Positions 1 to 10,104 are shown, counted from the stretch's first letter. The stretch is 64,000 bases of DNA from Xestospongia bergquistia (GCA_963965975.1 OZ014413.1:2428001-2492000), one strand, 5' to 3'. The notes: generated by a model not told the origin, from the letters alone. Numbers and translations: made by a program.

Positions 1-1384
1 AACATCCACTTACTTTAATAGTTCTTTTGAGCATAACAGAAAATCTTATATTCTCCTTGACATAACATTTTGTTTAACTTTTCTTGCTTTCCCTCTCTTT
101 GGTCTACTTGCTGACATAAAGACAGGACGATACAAGACTATTATTACCGGAACTTATTTGCTATTTGTTGTCTGGATAATTGGAGGTTTGAATATCATTG
201 TTAGTGTATATCTTTCTTTCTACCCACTTCATTTATTTTTATTAGCTTTTTGTTACCTTTTACAAATAATTGGGTATTGCAGTGTTCGGTCCAATATTGT
301 CCAATACAATATTGATCAATCAGTAGAGGCTTCAACTGATGAACTCAGTGCCATTATTTATTGGCACTCAGTGTGCATTCCTATGGTTTATGCAATTGTT
401 CAAATTGGACAGATTCTGATTAAAGAGTTTATTATTGTGTCCTATGCAATATCGGGTTTGGCTGTCTCTATAGTCATTATTACAAACTTTTTCTTCAATC
501 ATTGGTTAGATACTGTACCTCACATTTTCAATCCAGTCAAATTAATTGTTAAAGTACTCAACTATGCTAGGAAGAATAAATACCCCCAGAATCGTAGTGC
601 CTTGACTAACTGGGAAGAGGACAACCCTTCACAATTAGACTTAGGTAAGGAAAAATATGGTGGCCCTTTCTCTGAGGATGAGATAGAGGATGTAAAAACG
701 GTGTTAAAATTAACACCTTTACTTATTTGTGTAATTGGTTTATGTTGCATAGAAGAAGTATCATGGAATACATTTTCTAAAGGTGAAGATCCCCAAATCG
801 TTTCTTCAATATTGTATAGTAGTTTATTAAGCTATTTATTTTCGTCAATTCTTATTCTACTACATGTATTCGTGATATATCCGTGTTTCTTTAAATGCAT
901 TCCTAGTATGCTTAAGAGAATTGCTCTGGGACTAGTTTTTGCTTTCCTCTCCGCATTGTATTATGTTATTCTTTTTGCTTGCCAAGATCATCTACACTTG
1001 CACCTTGCTTTATATAAAGCTATTATTGTCCCTCAAATTTTATTTGGAACATCATTTGCCTTAATTGTGCCAACATCGTTAGAATTCTTCTTAGCTCAGT
1101 CCCCAAATAAAATGAGAGGGTTCGTTCTTGGTCTATGGTATGGAGCATTTGGAATTGGCTATGTCATTAATATCAATGGAAAGTATCCTTTTAAATGTAT
1201 AGGAAATGATATATGTCAAAGTCCCTACTACTATATATTAATAAGTACAATAATACTTGTCATACTGATATGTTTTCTGATACTGGCTAAACGCTATAAA
1301 TTGCGAATAAGAAAAAATGAAGTTTACAAACCTTTGGTAGCTGAAGAAGCTGACACACTTTATCATGAGAGGTATACGGAATAA
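1..1384 (+). CDS. POT/SLC15-like transporter, copy A'1 (5' end outside window)
   Basis: This is the 3' part of a 12-TM transporter gene whose first 37 codons lie left of the window; the first complete codon starts at base 2. Bases from 1 match the complete paralogue at 4913-6460 from its base 5026 onward. It has the GLLAD-x3-GRY block between TM2 and TM3, the central loop, and LEF-x2-AQSP-x2-MRG in TM10, all typical of POT/PTR2 proteins (proton-coupled peptide transporters, family knowledge). The stop comes right after ERYTE, so the last 17 residues found in copy A are missing: bases after 1381 are a TAA-rich stretch instead of the A tail. It converges with gene B. Transport of peptides is inferred from family only. 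Confidence 0.8.
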   Translation, partial: TSTYFNSSFEHNRKSYILLDITFCLTFLAFPLFGLLADIKTGRYKTIITGTYLLFVVWIIGGLNIIVSVYLSFYPLHLFLLAFCYLLQIIGYCSVRSNIVQYNIDQSVEASTDELSAIIYWHSVCIPMVYAIVQIGQILIKEFIIVSYAISGLAVSIVIITNFFFNHWLDTVPHIFNPVKLIVKVLNYARKNKYPQNRSALTNWEEDNPSQLDLGKEKYGGPFSEDEIEDVKTVLKLTPLLICVIGLCCIEEVSWNTFSKGEDPQIVSSILYSSLLSYLFSSILILLHVFVIYPCFFKCIPSMLKRIALGLVFAFLSALYYVILFACQDHLHLHLALYKAIIVPQILFGTSFALIVPTSLEFFLAQSPNKMRGFVLGLWYGAFGIGYVININGKYPFKCIGNDICQSPYYYILISTIILVILICFLILAKRYKLRIRKNEVYKPLVAEEADTLYHERYTE

Positions 1385-1787
1385 CAATAATAATAAATAA
1401 ATTAATAACAATTACACATATGCTATTTTTTTGATATTAAGTTATTAATAAACAATTAACTGATAAAAATCGTTTTTGTATTACACAATATATAATTATG
1501 TGCTTTTTAATACATTTCAACTAACAGTCATTATAAGAATATTGATTTGTCAGTGTAATAATTTTTATGTTTTGAAATTTATATTTTGTGTGTAAATAAC
1601 ATTTCATATTATTATTTGATATATAATACACTGCATAATGTATAACTTCCTGTGTCAATATATTGTAATGAAAACAATGTACACATACAATATATATTAC
1701 ATAAATAGTACATTATGACTACCAGACATTTGGAGTTACTGTTATACAATAATAGATCAATATAGAGATTTAAAAATTGTTAATTCA
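1385..1787. other. Convergent 3' intergenic spacer A'/B
   Basis: This AT-rich spacer separates two convergent genes. It contains several AATAAA-like signals, for example near 1448, that could serve 3' processing. Its part beyond about 1648 is missing from the equivalent spacer next to B' (after 6745), marking one side of a deletion. I see no gene in it. Confidence 0.6.
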
Positions 1788-3305
1788 TCAGTTAGTACAC
1801 TCATGTGATAGTTCTATTTGTCTCCAGTAATCTTCTTCCTGGTCCATATATCTTTCGTAATGTTCTTCAGCTATTAAATGTACATTGATTTCATTTTCTC
1901 TTACACGTAATTTGTAATGTTTAGCTAGTACCAGATACACTATGAATATAATAAGAATGATCACACTCTTAGCTATGAAGTAGGAAACACTTTGACATGT
2001 CATCTCTTTTTCACACACAAATAAATATTTACTGTTGATAGTGATGAAATAACCAAAACCTCGTGCCGCATACCATAGTCCAACCATCAAACCTCTCATT
2101 TCATATGGAGACTGAGCAATTGTGAACTCTAAGGATGTTGGCAAAATTAAAGCAAATGCTATTCCATACAAAACTTGAGATACAACAGTAAAATTGTATG
2201 AGGTTGTGTCAAAGATAAACTGGTCTTTACAAGCAAGCATTATGACAGAAGATGATGTTGTAAATAATGAGAAAACCAATCCAACTCCAATTCTTTTAAG
2301 CATACTTGGAATGTAATTGTGAAAACAAGGATTTATAATTAACTGATAGAAGAGAATTAAAAGAAAAGCTACTATAGTATGTATAGAATTTTTGAACATA
2401 AAACAAGCCAAAAAAGAGAAGTCTTCATCAGCTTTATCGTAACTAATCCATTCAACATCCTCAGCACAAACAAGACCAACAATACAGATAAATAATGGTG
2501 TCAATCGTATGACTACCTTGACATTCTCTACCTGTTCCTCTGAAAATGGACCACCATATTTGTCCATACCTAAGTCTAACCTGGAAGGGTAATCTTCCTC
2601 CCAATAGGTCAAGGCACTACGATTACTGGGATACTTGTTTTTTCTAGAATAGTTGAGTACTTGAAAAATCAATTTGACAGGATTAACAATGTGAGATGTG
2701 GTATCCAACCAATTCTTAAATATAAAATTGGTGATAATGACTACAGAGATAGTGACCCCTGATAGCACATAGGACACTATAATGAAGCAATTTATTAAGC
2801 ACTCCCCAATTACAACAAAGAAAAAAATTGCAGGTAAAATCATTGAGTGCCAATGTATAATAGCACTTAGTTCATCAGCTGAAGCACCAATTGCTTGATC
2901 AATGTTATATTGGACAATATTTGATCGTACACATGAGTAACCAATCACTTGTACCAAATAGGTAACACTACTTATTACATAATACAACACATTATAATGT
3001 AAAAAAGGCTTAATAGTAAAGCCCAAGCCAGCAATTATCCATGATATAAATGACAGATACACACCAGTAATTATTGATGTATACCTACCTAATTTAACAT
3101 CAGCAAGTATACCAAAAAAGGGAAATATAAAGAAAAGAAGACAATATCCAATATCAAAGATAATATGATGAGTATCATCATTAACTTCAGCATAGTTAGT
3201 TGCTGCAAAACTTCTAATCAAACTTAAATGAGCATACATAAAGACATCCCAGAGAATAATTAGCAGTACTGATCGAGACTTGATCAAAAATCTTAACATT
3301 GTCAA
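1788..3305 (-). CDS. POT/SLC15-like transporter, copy B1
   Basis: An uninterrupted 505-residue ORF encodes a polytopic membrane protein. The start MTMLRFLIKSRS is shared with all other B copies. TM1 (about residues 13-31) contains WDVFMYAH (from W19) where classical POT proteins have ExxERFxYYG, so the proton-coupling glutamates and arginine appear to be lost. GILADVKLGRY (about residues 65-75) matches the PTR2 signature between TM2 and TM3. A VRSNIVQYNIDQ block, the central loop with NRSALTYWEEDYPSRLDLG, and the TM10 LEFTIAQSPYEMRG block follow. The hydrophilic C-terminal tail contains AEEHYERYMDQEEDY. Substrate is unknown; peptides or histidine would be the family guess. It is divergent from the next gene to the right and convergent with A'. 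Confidence 0.85.
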   Translation of the reverse strand: MTMLRFLIKSRSVLLIILWDVFMYAHLSLIRSFAATNYAEVNDDTHHIIFDIGYCLLFFIFPFFGILADVKLGRYTSIITGVYLSFISWIIAGLGFTIKPFLHYNVLYYVISSVTYLVQVIGYSCVRSNIVQYNIDQAIGASADELSAIIHWHSMILPAIFFFVVIGECLINCFIIVSYVLSGVTISVVIITNFIFKNWLDTTSHIVNPVKLIFQVLNYSRKNKYPSNRSALTYWEEDYPSRLDLGMDKYGGPFSEEQVENVKVVIRLTPLFICIVGLVCAEDVEWISYDKADEDFSFLACFMFKNSIHTIVAFLLILFYQLIINPCFHNYIPSMLKRIGVGLVFSLFTTSSSVIMLACKDQFIFDTTSYNFTVVSQVLYGIAFALILPTSLEFTIAQSPYEMRGLMVGLWYAARGFGYFITINSKYLFVCEKEMTCQSVSYFIAKSVIILIIFIVYLVLAKHYKLRVRENEINVHLIAEEHYERYMDQEEDYWRQIELSHECTN

Positions 3306-3383
3306 AAGATTTGAGTGAGTAGTTGACTAACGAATGATATACGACACTCAAGAGAATAATTATTGGCTGAATCACGGTTTTGG

Positions 3384-3420
3384 TTTCAGTATAAGTATTG
3401 ATAAATTACTTATACTGAAA
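3384..3420. promoter_or_regulatory. Inverted repeat upstream of gene B1
   Basis: Two perfect 14-base arms (TTTCAGTATAAGTA and its complement) flank a 9-base loop, starting 79 bases upstream of the B start codon. The same palindrome lies at the same distance before every B-type copy in the window (8186, 14213, 19016, 26924). A dimeric factor site or promoter element is possible; its function is inference. Confidence 0.5.
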
Positions 3421-4385
3421 CAATACAACCAAGATTTGTTAATATATAATTAGTCTCCTCTATTAATTAGTTTTTAAAAAGTGAGTTTAACTGTTATACA
3501 GCATGTTTATCACCAATGTCCAATGAACTCTCAATATTCCTATTATCATCTTGTTTATTGTAGCAGCATTATCAGTACACAGTGTTTTCTACTGAAAGAT
3601 ATATTAGACTGATGTCTATTAAACTGATCCACACCCCCTGAACCCTAAACATTAAAATTAATAAGCACTAAAGTACCTACTTCACCACGAAACACACTGT
3701 AACTAATCACATTGAGACAATATAGAATAAGGAGTCAGTGGTTTACAAGTGCTGAACTAGTTAAAGCTAGTTAAAAGGGTTAGGAGCTGCATAAAATGTG
3801 TTATATAGTTAAGAAAAAATAATTATGTTCATAGCATACTCATTGCAATGACTTAACACTAATGGTGCATAATAGCTAGGTGGCAGTGTGCTATGTACCT
3901 ATATATGCAGATTTCTGCATTCTTAAGTAAATTTACCTATTTTTATAAAGTGTTATATCAAATTAATAATTGAAATTGCTTTTTTGATATACTTAGACTT
4001 TAGTATTCTTTATTAGATTCATTGTAAAATTGATTGGTTGATTTAATTAACTAATATAATATATATTTATACAGGTTTCATATATGTAGCAAGTTATTTG
4101 ACGGAAATTGAAAGTAAACATCATATGTACTGTTTTGTATTGCTAACATATATTATCAGAAAAAAAATCCCAAAGTGAATTCAAAAATTAAAATGGTACT
4201 GTTATTATTCAAAACATACTGCCAGACAGTTGATCTGAAACTACTCTAGGCAATATAAATAATAACTTGATGTTCATTTTCAGTTTGTACCAAATTATTT
4301 TGGGCATTGCATAAAAAATAAACAACTACCATCTTTACCTATCCAATATTGAAGACATTGCTTAGTTTATATCCTTTGCTTTGAT

Positions 4386-4491
4386 CTACGTACACTTAAT
4401 ATCACTTTGATATTTTGTAGTAACTATTTATATCAACAGCCATATTGATAGCAAAAACAGTCATTATATTTCATTTGACATTATAGTTCAA
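4386..4491 (+). pseudogene. Relic of the N-terminal part of an E-type transporter
   Basis: The translated segment reads YFVVTIYINSHIDSKNSHYI with one upstream stop, closely matching gene E (YFVVITYINSHVDSENSHYI, near 29190-29260). It covers TM1 to the start of TM2 only, and nothing of the rest of the gene follows. It suggests that an E-like gene once stood head-to-head with B here, as at 26.8-30.6 kb. Confidence 0.65.
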
Positions 4492-4551
4492 ACAGTTCAA
4501 ACGTACATTATATTATTTACATAAACAATGATGTTTTTTCTATAATAACAG

Positions 4552-4622
4552 ATGACTATCCACCTCCACCATATTGGCAAACTGATTAACCTTCTGTTCC
4601 TATTTTACAACCTAAACAGCAA
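4552..4622 (+). pseudogene. Decayed proline-rich exon of a CD225-like gene
   Basis: These 71 bases follow a splice-acceptor-like TAATAACAG and end before GTGTGT. They read DYPPPPYWQTD then a stop. The same 71-base exon is open at 9403-9473. Here an in-frame TAA after about 13 codons shows decay. Confidence 0.5.
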
Positions 4623-4668
4623 GTGTGTATGATGTATACAACAGAAATATATACTTATACAACATATA

Positions 4669-4690
4669 GATAGATAGATAGATAGATAGA
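4669..4690. repeat. (GATA)n microsatellite
   Basis: About five uninterrupted tetranucleotide units of ATAG/GATA occur here and again in the duplicated unit near 15498-15519. The matching positions before A'2 and A'3 have an unrelated TA-rich stretch instead. Confidence 0.8.
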
Positions 4691-4912
4691 TGAAACTGTA
4701 TTGTTATTGAAACATACTGTCAATTTATGTTATTATATGTAAATGTATATAATCATATTATAATAGGTGGATTATTATTAGTCAATCTTATGTTATTATA
4801 ACAAGGGAATTACGTTGTTAATACTGAAAGTACTATCAAATTATGAAATTATAAACAAATGTAGTAACATTAAGCAATACTGACAGTGAGAGGTGAGTGA
4901 GAAGAAAGAAAT

Positions 4913-6460
4913 ATGTTAAGTTGCTGCAAAAGAAAAGTTCAATGTATCACTTCAAAGTCTGTAATGTTAATTATTCTTTGGGATATTTTGATGTATGCTC
5001 ATGTCATATTACTTCGAAGTGCTATAACATCCACTTACTTTAATAGTTCTTTTGAGCATAACAGAAAATCTTATATTCTCCTTGACATAACATTTTGTTT
5101 AACTTTTCTTGCTTTCCCTCTCTTTGGTCTACTTGCTGACATAAAGACAGGACGATACAAGACTATTATTACCGGAACTTATTTGCTATTTGTTGTCTGG
5201 ATAATTGGAGGTTTGAATATCATTGTTAGTGTATATCTTTCTTTCTACCCACTTCATTTATTTTTATTAGCTTTTTGTTACCTTTTACAAATAATTGGGT
5301 ATTGCAGTGTTCGGTCCAATATTGTCCAATACAATATTGATCAATCAGTAGAGGCTTCAACTGATGAACTCAGTGCCATTATTTATTGGCACTCAGTGTG
5401 CATTCCTATGGTTTATGCAATTGTTCAAATTGGACAGATTCTGATTAAAGAGTTTATTATTGTGTCCTATGCAATATCGGGTTTGGCTGTCTCTATAGTC
5501 ATTATTACAAACTTTTTCTTCAATCATTGGTTAGATACTGTACCTCACATTTTCAATCCAGTCAAATTAATTGTTAAAGTACTCAACTATGCTAGGAAGA
5601 ATAAATACCCCCAGAATCGTAGTGCCTTGACTAACTGGGAAGAGGACAACCCTTCACAATTAGACTTAGGTAAGGAAAAATATGGTGGCCCTTTCTCTGA
5701 GGATGAGATAGAGGATGTAAAAACGGTGTTAAAATTAACACCTTTACTTATTTGTGTAATTGGTTTATGTTGCATAGAAGAAGTATCATGGAATACATTT
5801 TCTAAAGGTGAAGATCCCCAAATCGTTTCTTCAATATTGTATAGTAGTTTATTAAGCTATTTATTTTCGTCAATTCTTATTCTACTACATGTATTCGTGA
5901 TATATCCGTGTTTCTTTAAATGCATTCCTAGTATGCTTAAGAGAATTGCTCTGGGACTAGTTTTTGCTTTCCTCTCCGCATTGTATTATGTTATTCTTTT
6001 TGCTTGCCAAGATCATCTACACTTGCACCTTGCTTTATATAAAGCTATTATTGTCCCTCAAATTTTATTTGGAACATCATTTGCCTTAATTGTGCCAACA
6101 TCGTTAGAATTCTTCTTAGCTCAGTCCCCAAATAAAATGAGAGGGTTCGTTCTTGGTCTATGGTATGGAGCATTTGGAATTGGCTATGTCATTAATATCA
6201 ATGGAAAGTATCCTTTTAAATGTATAGGAAATGATATATGTCAAAGTCCCTACTACTATATATTAATAAGTACAATAATACTTGTCATACTGATATGTTT
6301 TCTGATACTGGCTAAACGCTATAAATTGCGAATAAGAAAAAATGAAGTTTACAAACCTTTGGTAGCTGAAGAAGCTGACACACTTTATCATGAGAGGTAT
6401 ACGGAACAGGAAAAAGAATACAGAAGAGACATGGGTCTATCTCTTGAGTACACAGATTGA
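4913..6460 (+). CDS. POT/SLC15-like transporter, copy A1 (full length)
   Basis: This 515-residue single-exon ORF is the complete reference copy of the A type. TM1 spans about 17-36 with W23-D24 in place of the ExxER motif. GLLAD (72-76) and GRYKTIITG (80-88) form the PTR2-like block. VRSNIVQYNIDQ is at 133-144. The cytosolic loop NRSALTNWEEDNPSQLDLG (235-253) with KYGGP (256-260) joins the two six-helix halves. TM10 has LEFFLAQSPNKMRG (398-411), equivalent to the POT EFxxxQAP motif, so this glutamate is retained. The charged tail ends EYRRDMGLSLEYTD. The start is the first ATG, conserved in four copies and preceded by a purine-rich leader. Membrane transport of a small solute is likely; the substrate is unknown. 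Confidence 0.85.
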   Translation: MLSCCKRKVQCITSKSVMLIILWDILMYAHVILLRSAITSTYFNSSFEHNRKSYILLDITFCLTFLAFPLFGLLADIKTGRYKTIITGTYLLFVVWIIGGLNIIVSVYLSFYPLHLFLLAFCYLLQIIGYCSVRSNIVQYNIDQSVEASTDELSAIIYWHSVCIPMVYAIVQIGQILIKEFIIVSYAISGLAVSIVIITNFFFNHWLDTVPHIFNPVKLIVKVLNYARKNKYPQNRSALTNWEEDNPSQLDLGKEKYGGPFSEDEIEDVKTVLKLTPLLICVIGLCCIEEVSWNTFSKGEDPQIVSSILYSSLLSYLFSSILILLHVFVIYPCFFKCIPSMLKRIALGLVFAFLSALYYVILFACQDHLHLHLALYKAIIVPQILFGTSFALIVPTSLEFFLAQSPNKMRGFVLGLWYGAFGIGYVININGKYPFKCIGNDICQSPYYYILISTIILVILICFLILAKRYKLRIRKNEVYKPLVAEEADTLYHERYTEQEKEYRRDMGLSLEYTD

Positions 6461-6715
6461 ACTCTGAATATTGATTACGTTAATTATTGAGTCATTATTA
6501 CTTTGTTAATAACAATTACACATATGCTATTTTTGTGATATTAAGTTATTAATAAACAATTAACTGATAAAAATCGTTTTTGTACTACACAATATATAAT
6601 TATATGCTTTTTAATACATTTCAACTAACAGTCATTATAAGAATATTGATTTGTCAGTGTAATAATTTTTATGTTTTGAAATTTATATTTTGTGTGTAAA
6701 TAATATTTCATATTA

Positions 6716-8107
6716 TTATTTGATGTATAATACACTGCATAATGTATAACTTATAAGAATGATCACAATTTTAGCTATGACATAGGAAACACTTTGACAT
6801 GTCATCTCTTTTTCACACACAAATAAATATTTACTGTTGATAGTGATGAAATAACCAAAACCTCTTGCCGCATACCATAGTCCAACCATCAAACCTCTCA
6901 TTTCATATGGAGACTGAGCAATTGTGAACTCTAAAGATGTTGGCAAAATTAAAGCAAATGCTATTCCATACAAAACTTGAGATACAACAGTAAAATTGTA
7001 TGAGGTTGTGTCAAAGATAAACTGGTCTTTACAAGCAAGCATTATGACAGAAAATGATGTTGTAAATAATGAGAGAACAAGTCCAACTCCAATTCTTTTA
7101 AGCATACTTGGAATATAATTATGAAAACAAGGATTTATAATTAACTGATAGAAGAGAATTAAAAGAAAAGCTACTATAGTATGTATAGAATTTTTGAACA
7201 TAAAACAAGCCAAAAAAGAGAAGTCTTCATCAGCTTTATCGTAACTAATCCATTCAACATCCTCAGCACAAACAAGACCAACAATACAGATAAATAATGG
7301 TGTCAATCGTATGACTACCTTGACATTCTCTACCTGTTCCTCTGAAAATGGACCACCATATTTGTCCATACCTAAGTCTAACCTGGAAGGGTAATCTTCC
7401 TCCCAATAGGTCAAGGCACTACGATTACTGGGATACTTGTTTTTTCTAGAATAGTTGAATACTTGAAAAATCAATTTGACAGGATTAACAATGTGAGATG
7501 TGGTATCCAACCAATTTTTAAATATAAAGTTGGTGATAATGACTACAGAGATAGTGACCCCTGATAGCACATAGGACACTATAATGAAGCAATTTATTAA
7601 GCACTCCCCAATTACAACAAAGAAAAAAATTGCAGGTAAAATCAGTGAGTGCCAATGTATAATAGCACTTAGTTCATCAGCTGAAGCACCAATTGCTTGA
7701 TCAATGTTATATTGGACAATATTTGATCGTACACATGAGTAACCAATCACTTGTACCAAATAGGTAACACTACTTATTACATAATACAGCACATTATAAT
7801 GTAAAAAAGGCTTAATAGTAAAGCCCGAGCCAGCAATTATCCATGATATAAATGACAGATACACACCAGTAATTATTGATGTATACCTACCTAATTTAAC
7901 ATCAGCAAGTAGACCAAAAAAGGGAAATATAAAGAAAAGAAGACAATATCCAATATCAAAGATAATATGATGAGTATCATCATTAACTTCAGCATAGTTA
8001 GTTGCTGCAAAATTTCTAATCAATCTTAAATGAGCATACATAAAGACATCCCAGAGAATAATTAGCAGTACTGATCGAGACTTGATCAAAAATCTTAACA
8101 TTGTCAA
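6716..8107 (-). CDS. POT/SLC15-like transporter, copy B'1 with truncated C-terminus
   Basis: The ORF has 463 residues against 505 in B and is otherwise nearly identical to it. A deletion of about 300 bases (the part of the B1 region from about 1648 to 1950) removed the end of TM12 and the whole C-terminal tail. Reading now runs into the former downstream flank and ends SYTLCSVLYIK. The PTR2-like GLLADVKLGRY block and the TM10 AQSP block are intact. The last helix is incomplete, so the product may be unstable or mislocalised; it could equally be an early pseudogene. It is convergent with A1 (255-base spacer). Confidence 0.7.
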   Translation of the reverse strand: MTMLRFLIKSRSVLLIILWDVFMYAHLRLIRNFAATNYAEVNDDTHHIIFDIGYCLLFFIFPFFGLLADVKLGRYTSIITGVYLSFISWIIAGSGFTIKPFLHYNVLYYVISSVTYLVQVIGYSCVRSNIVQYNIDQAIGASADELSAIIHWHSLILPAIFFFVVIGECLINCFIIVSYVLSGVTISVVIITNFIFKNWLDTTSHIVNPVKLIFQVFNYSRKNKYPSNRSALTYWEEDYPSRLDLGMDKYGGPFSEEQVENVKVVIRLTPLFICIVGLVCAEDVEWISYDKADEDFSFLACFMFKNSIHTIVAFLLILFYQLIINPCFHNYIPSMLKRIGVGLVLSLFTTSFSVIMLACKDQFIFDTTSYNFTVVSQVLYGIAFALILPTSLEFTIAQSPYEMRGLMVGLWYAARGFGYFITINSKYLFVCEKEMTCQSVSYVIAKIVIILISYTLCSVLYIK

Positions 8108-9311
8108 AAGATTTGAGTGAGTAGATGACTAACGAAGGATATACGACACTCAAGAGAATAATTATTGGCTGAATCACGGTTTTGGTTTCAGTATAAGTAT
8201 TGATAAATTACTTATACTGAAACAATACAACCAAGATTTGTTAATATATAATTAGTCTCCTCTATTAATTCGTTTTTAAAAAGTGAGTTTAACTGTTATA
8301 CAGCATGTTTATCACCAATGTCTAATGAACAGAAGATGTATGAATTCATCACGTGATTGTTATTACTTTTAAAGTTTAGATTAGATAAGTGGGAGTGTGC
8401 AGATTGACAGTGGACTGATTCCCTTTTCTAGCCTCCAGTTTGCAATTGATTTCCTTTTAAAACTATAGTTATAAAGCTATATCAGATCAATAACAATACT
8501 AGGTATTACAAAACCATACTAAAACATTACATCTAGTTAACGTTTTAAAAATCAATTTCTTTAACGAAAACATTCTTTTAATATAGCGTAGCCTGTTTAA
8601 ATTATAGATACTGTGTGTTCATGAGAGAGATTATGTAGCATGATTAGTGTGTATGTAAATAACAGGAATTTATAAAGTTTCATATTGCAGTTTTTGGAAA
8701 TGCATGTTCAAAACTTCAATTTGCTAAATAAAGGTAATTATGGGATATGCACTTGTGGTCAGCTTAAATACAATATTCCATGAAAGAAATAATATTCATA
8801 GTTCTTTTGTTATTCCCCTAGCAACATTAACATTATGAATATTATTTGTCAAAGGTGTCAAATTGTGTGAAACTATACTAATGCATCATTGCAATGACTG
8901 TACATTGTTAATTGTTCTATTGTTTATACTTAAGATATTATTTAGTAGATATTTTTCGCAGCTTTGTTATAAGTTAAAAGATAAGAAATTGCTATATAAC
9001 TGCTAAATCACTTATAATACTTAAAAACAAACATTTCATAACAATAGGAGTATTGATAGATGACGTGTACAAAATGACTGAAATTAGTCATGTATATATA
9101 TATATATATATTATATTTCATAATTTAAAAAGAAAAAATTGTTAATTAAAAAGCTTGGTACATGTTTGTTTGTTAGACTAAGTCATAAATATAATCTTCA
9201 CTGCTATATTGTTAATTTGTCCTGCTTATGCATGAACATTTCGTCTTCTATCAAGTCAGTTTGTTCCAAATCTGTTCGATTAAGTTCCAAATCATGTAGA
9301 ATCCACTACTT
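8108..9311. other. Intergenic region upstream of B'1
   Basis: The first 220 bases match the upstream region of B1. At about 8327 the sequence departs completely from that region, marking an internal breakpoint of the older half-unit duplication. The rest is AT-rich and contains a (TA)n run near 9093-9110. I recognise no coding sequence in it. Confidence 0.55.
8186..8222. promoter_or_regulatory. Inverted repeat upstream of gene B'1
   Basis: This is the same 14-9-14 palindrome found upstream of B1, starting 79 bases before the B'1 start codon, with both arms perfect. Confidence 0.5.
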
Positions 9312-10104
9312 ACTGTGATGATGGATATTATCCAGGCCAACAGCAGTTCAAAAGCTCATCATACTATTTACATAAGAAATAATGTTTTTACTCTGATAAC
9401 AGATGACTACCCACCTCCACCATATTGGCAAACTATTTCTCCTTCTACTCCTACTTCACAACCAAAACAGCAAATATGTATAATGTATATTACTATATAA
9501 TAAAGACCTGAGATACTAATAAGTGATGAATTAATAATTTCACAGTTAGATGATGAGTGTATAGCAAAAAATGACAAATAAGTTATTTAATAGAGCAATG
9601 TTATCTTGTATTTAATATATGTTTGTTGGAATTGTAGCATTAATGCAATCATTTTGGTTTATAATAATAAATAATTTATAAATAAATTATTTATTAATAA
9701 TTAGTATTTATAAATAATACTTTATTTTTTGGTTTGAAAGAGTAACTGTAATTTTCATAATTAAGAACATTTGTATTTAACTAACTATATATATACAACA
9801 TAACAAATGCTAGTAAGATCATTTTAAGTTGTAACATAATAACAAATTGTAACGCTGTTGACTAAATATGTTAATTAACGAGGGAAAACTATTATTATTT
9901 TGTCTATCTTTTAATTTTAGTCTTGAACCAGAATTATTGTAGTTCGTCAACAACCTACAACTAATTATTGTGACTAGTGCTATTTCATTTCACTTTATTG
10001 GTGATCACTATCTTACAATCTCACTTGTTCTCACAGGCATTTATATATTATGTTGCATGTGGCATCCTCTTCAATGTATCATTCCAGCAATCCTCTTTGA
10101 CATG
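9312..10104 (+). pseudogene. CD225/dispanin-like gene relic, copy 1
   Basis: Three exon-like blocks are visible. Bases about 9312-9365 read CDDGYYPGQQQFKSSSY, a Pro/Gln/Tyr-rich head. After an acceptor-like ATAACAG, 9403-9473 reads DYPPPPYWQTISPSTPTSQP. After TTTTAATTTTAG, 9921-10104 reads VVRQQPTT, then in another frame TSAISFHFIGDHYLTISL and a TM ending CCMWHPLQCIIPAI before a GTAAG donor. A Pro-rich head, QQPTT, GDHxxxSI and a Cys-rich TM hairpin is the layout of CD225 (IFITM/PRRT-like) proteins. A one-base shift separates QQPTT from the TM, an in-frame stop lies at the start of exon 3, and no downstream exon was found, so it is probably dead. Confidence 0.5.

Larger units (their letters stand above)
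3306..4912. other. Intergenic region between B1 and A1 with decayed gene pieces
   Basis: This region holds the upstream region of B (which reappears, diverged, at 26846-27655 and around 27717-28700), a remnant of an E-type transporter start at 4386-4491, a decayed CD225-type exon at 4552-4622, a GATA microsatellite at about 4669-4690, and the promoter-proximal part of gene A. I see no intact gene in it. Confidence 0.6.

Noticed and set aside
562-750. Minus-strand 62-codon frame inside A-type genes, repeated at 5587, 11391 and 16416
   Set aside because: It is antisense to the conserved central loop of the transporter and exists only because that region is identical in all copies.
9315-9500. 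61-codon ORF as an intact small gene
   Set aside because: The exon-like blocks inside it use different frames (GYYPGQQQ and DYPPPPYWQ), so the single frame is not the real reading; I treat it as part of the CD225-like relic.
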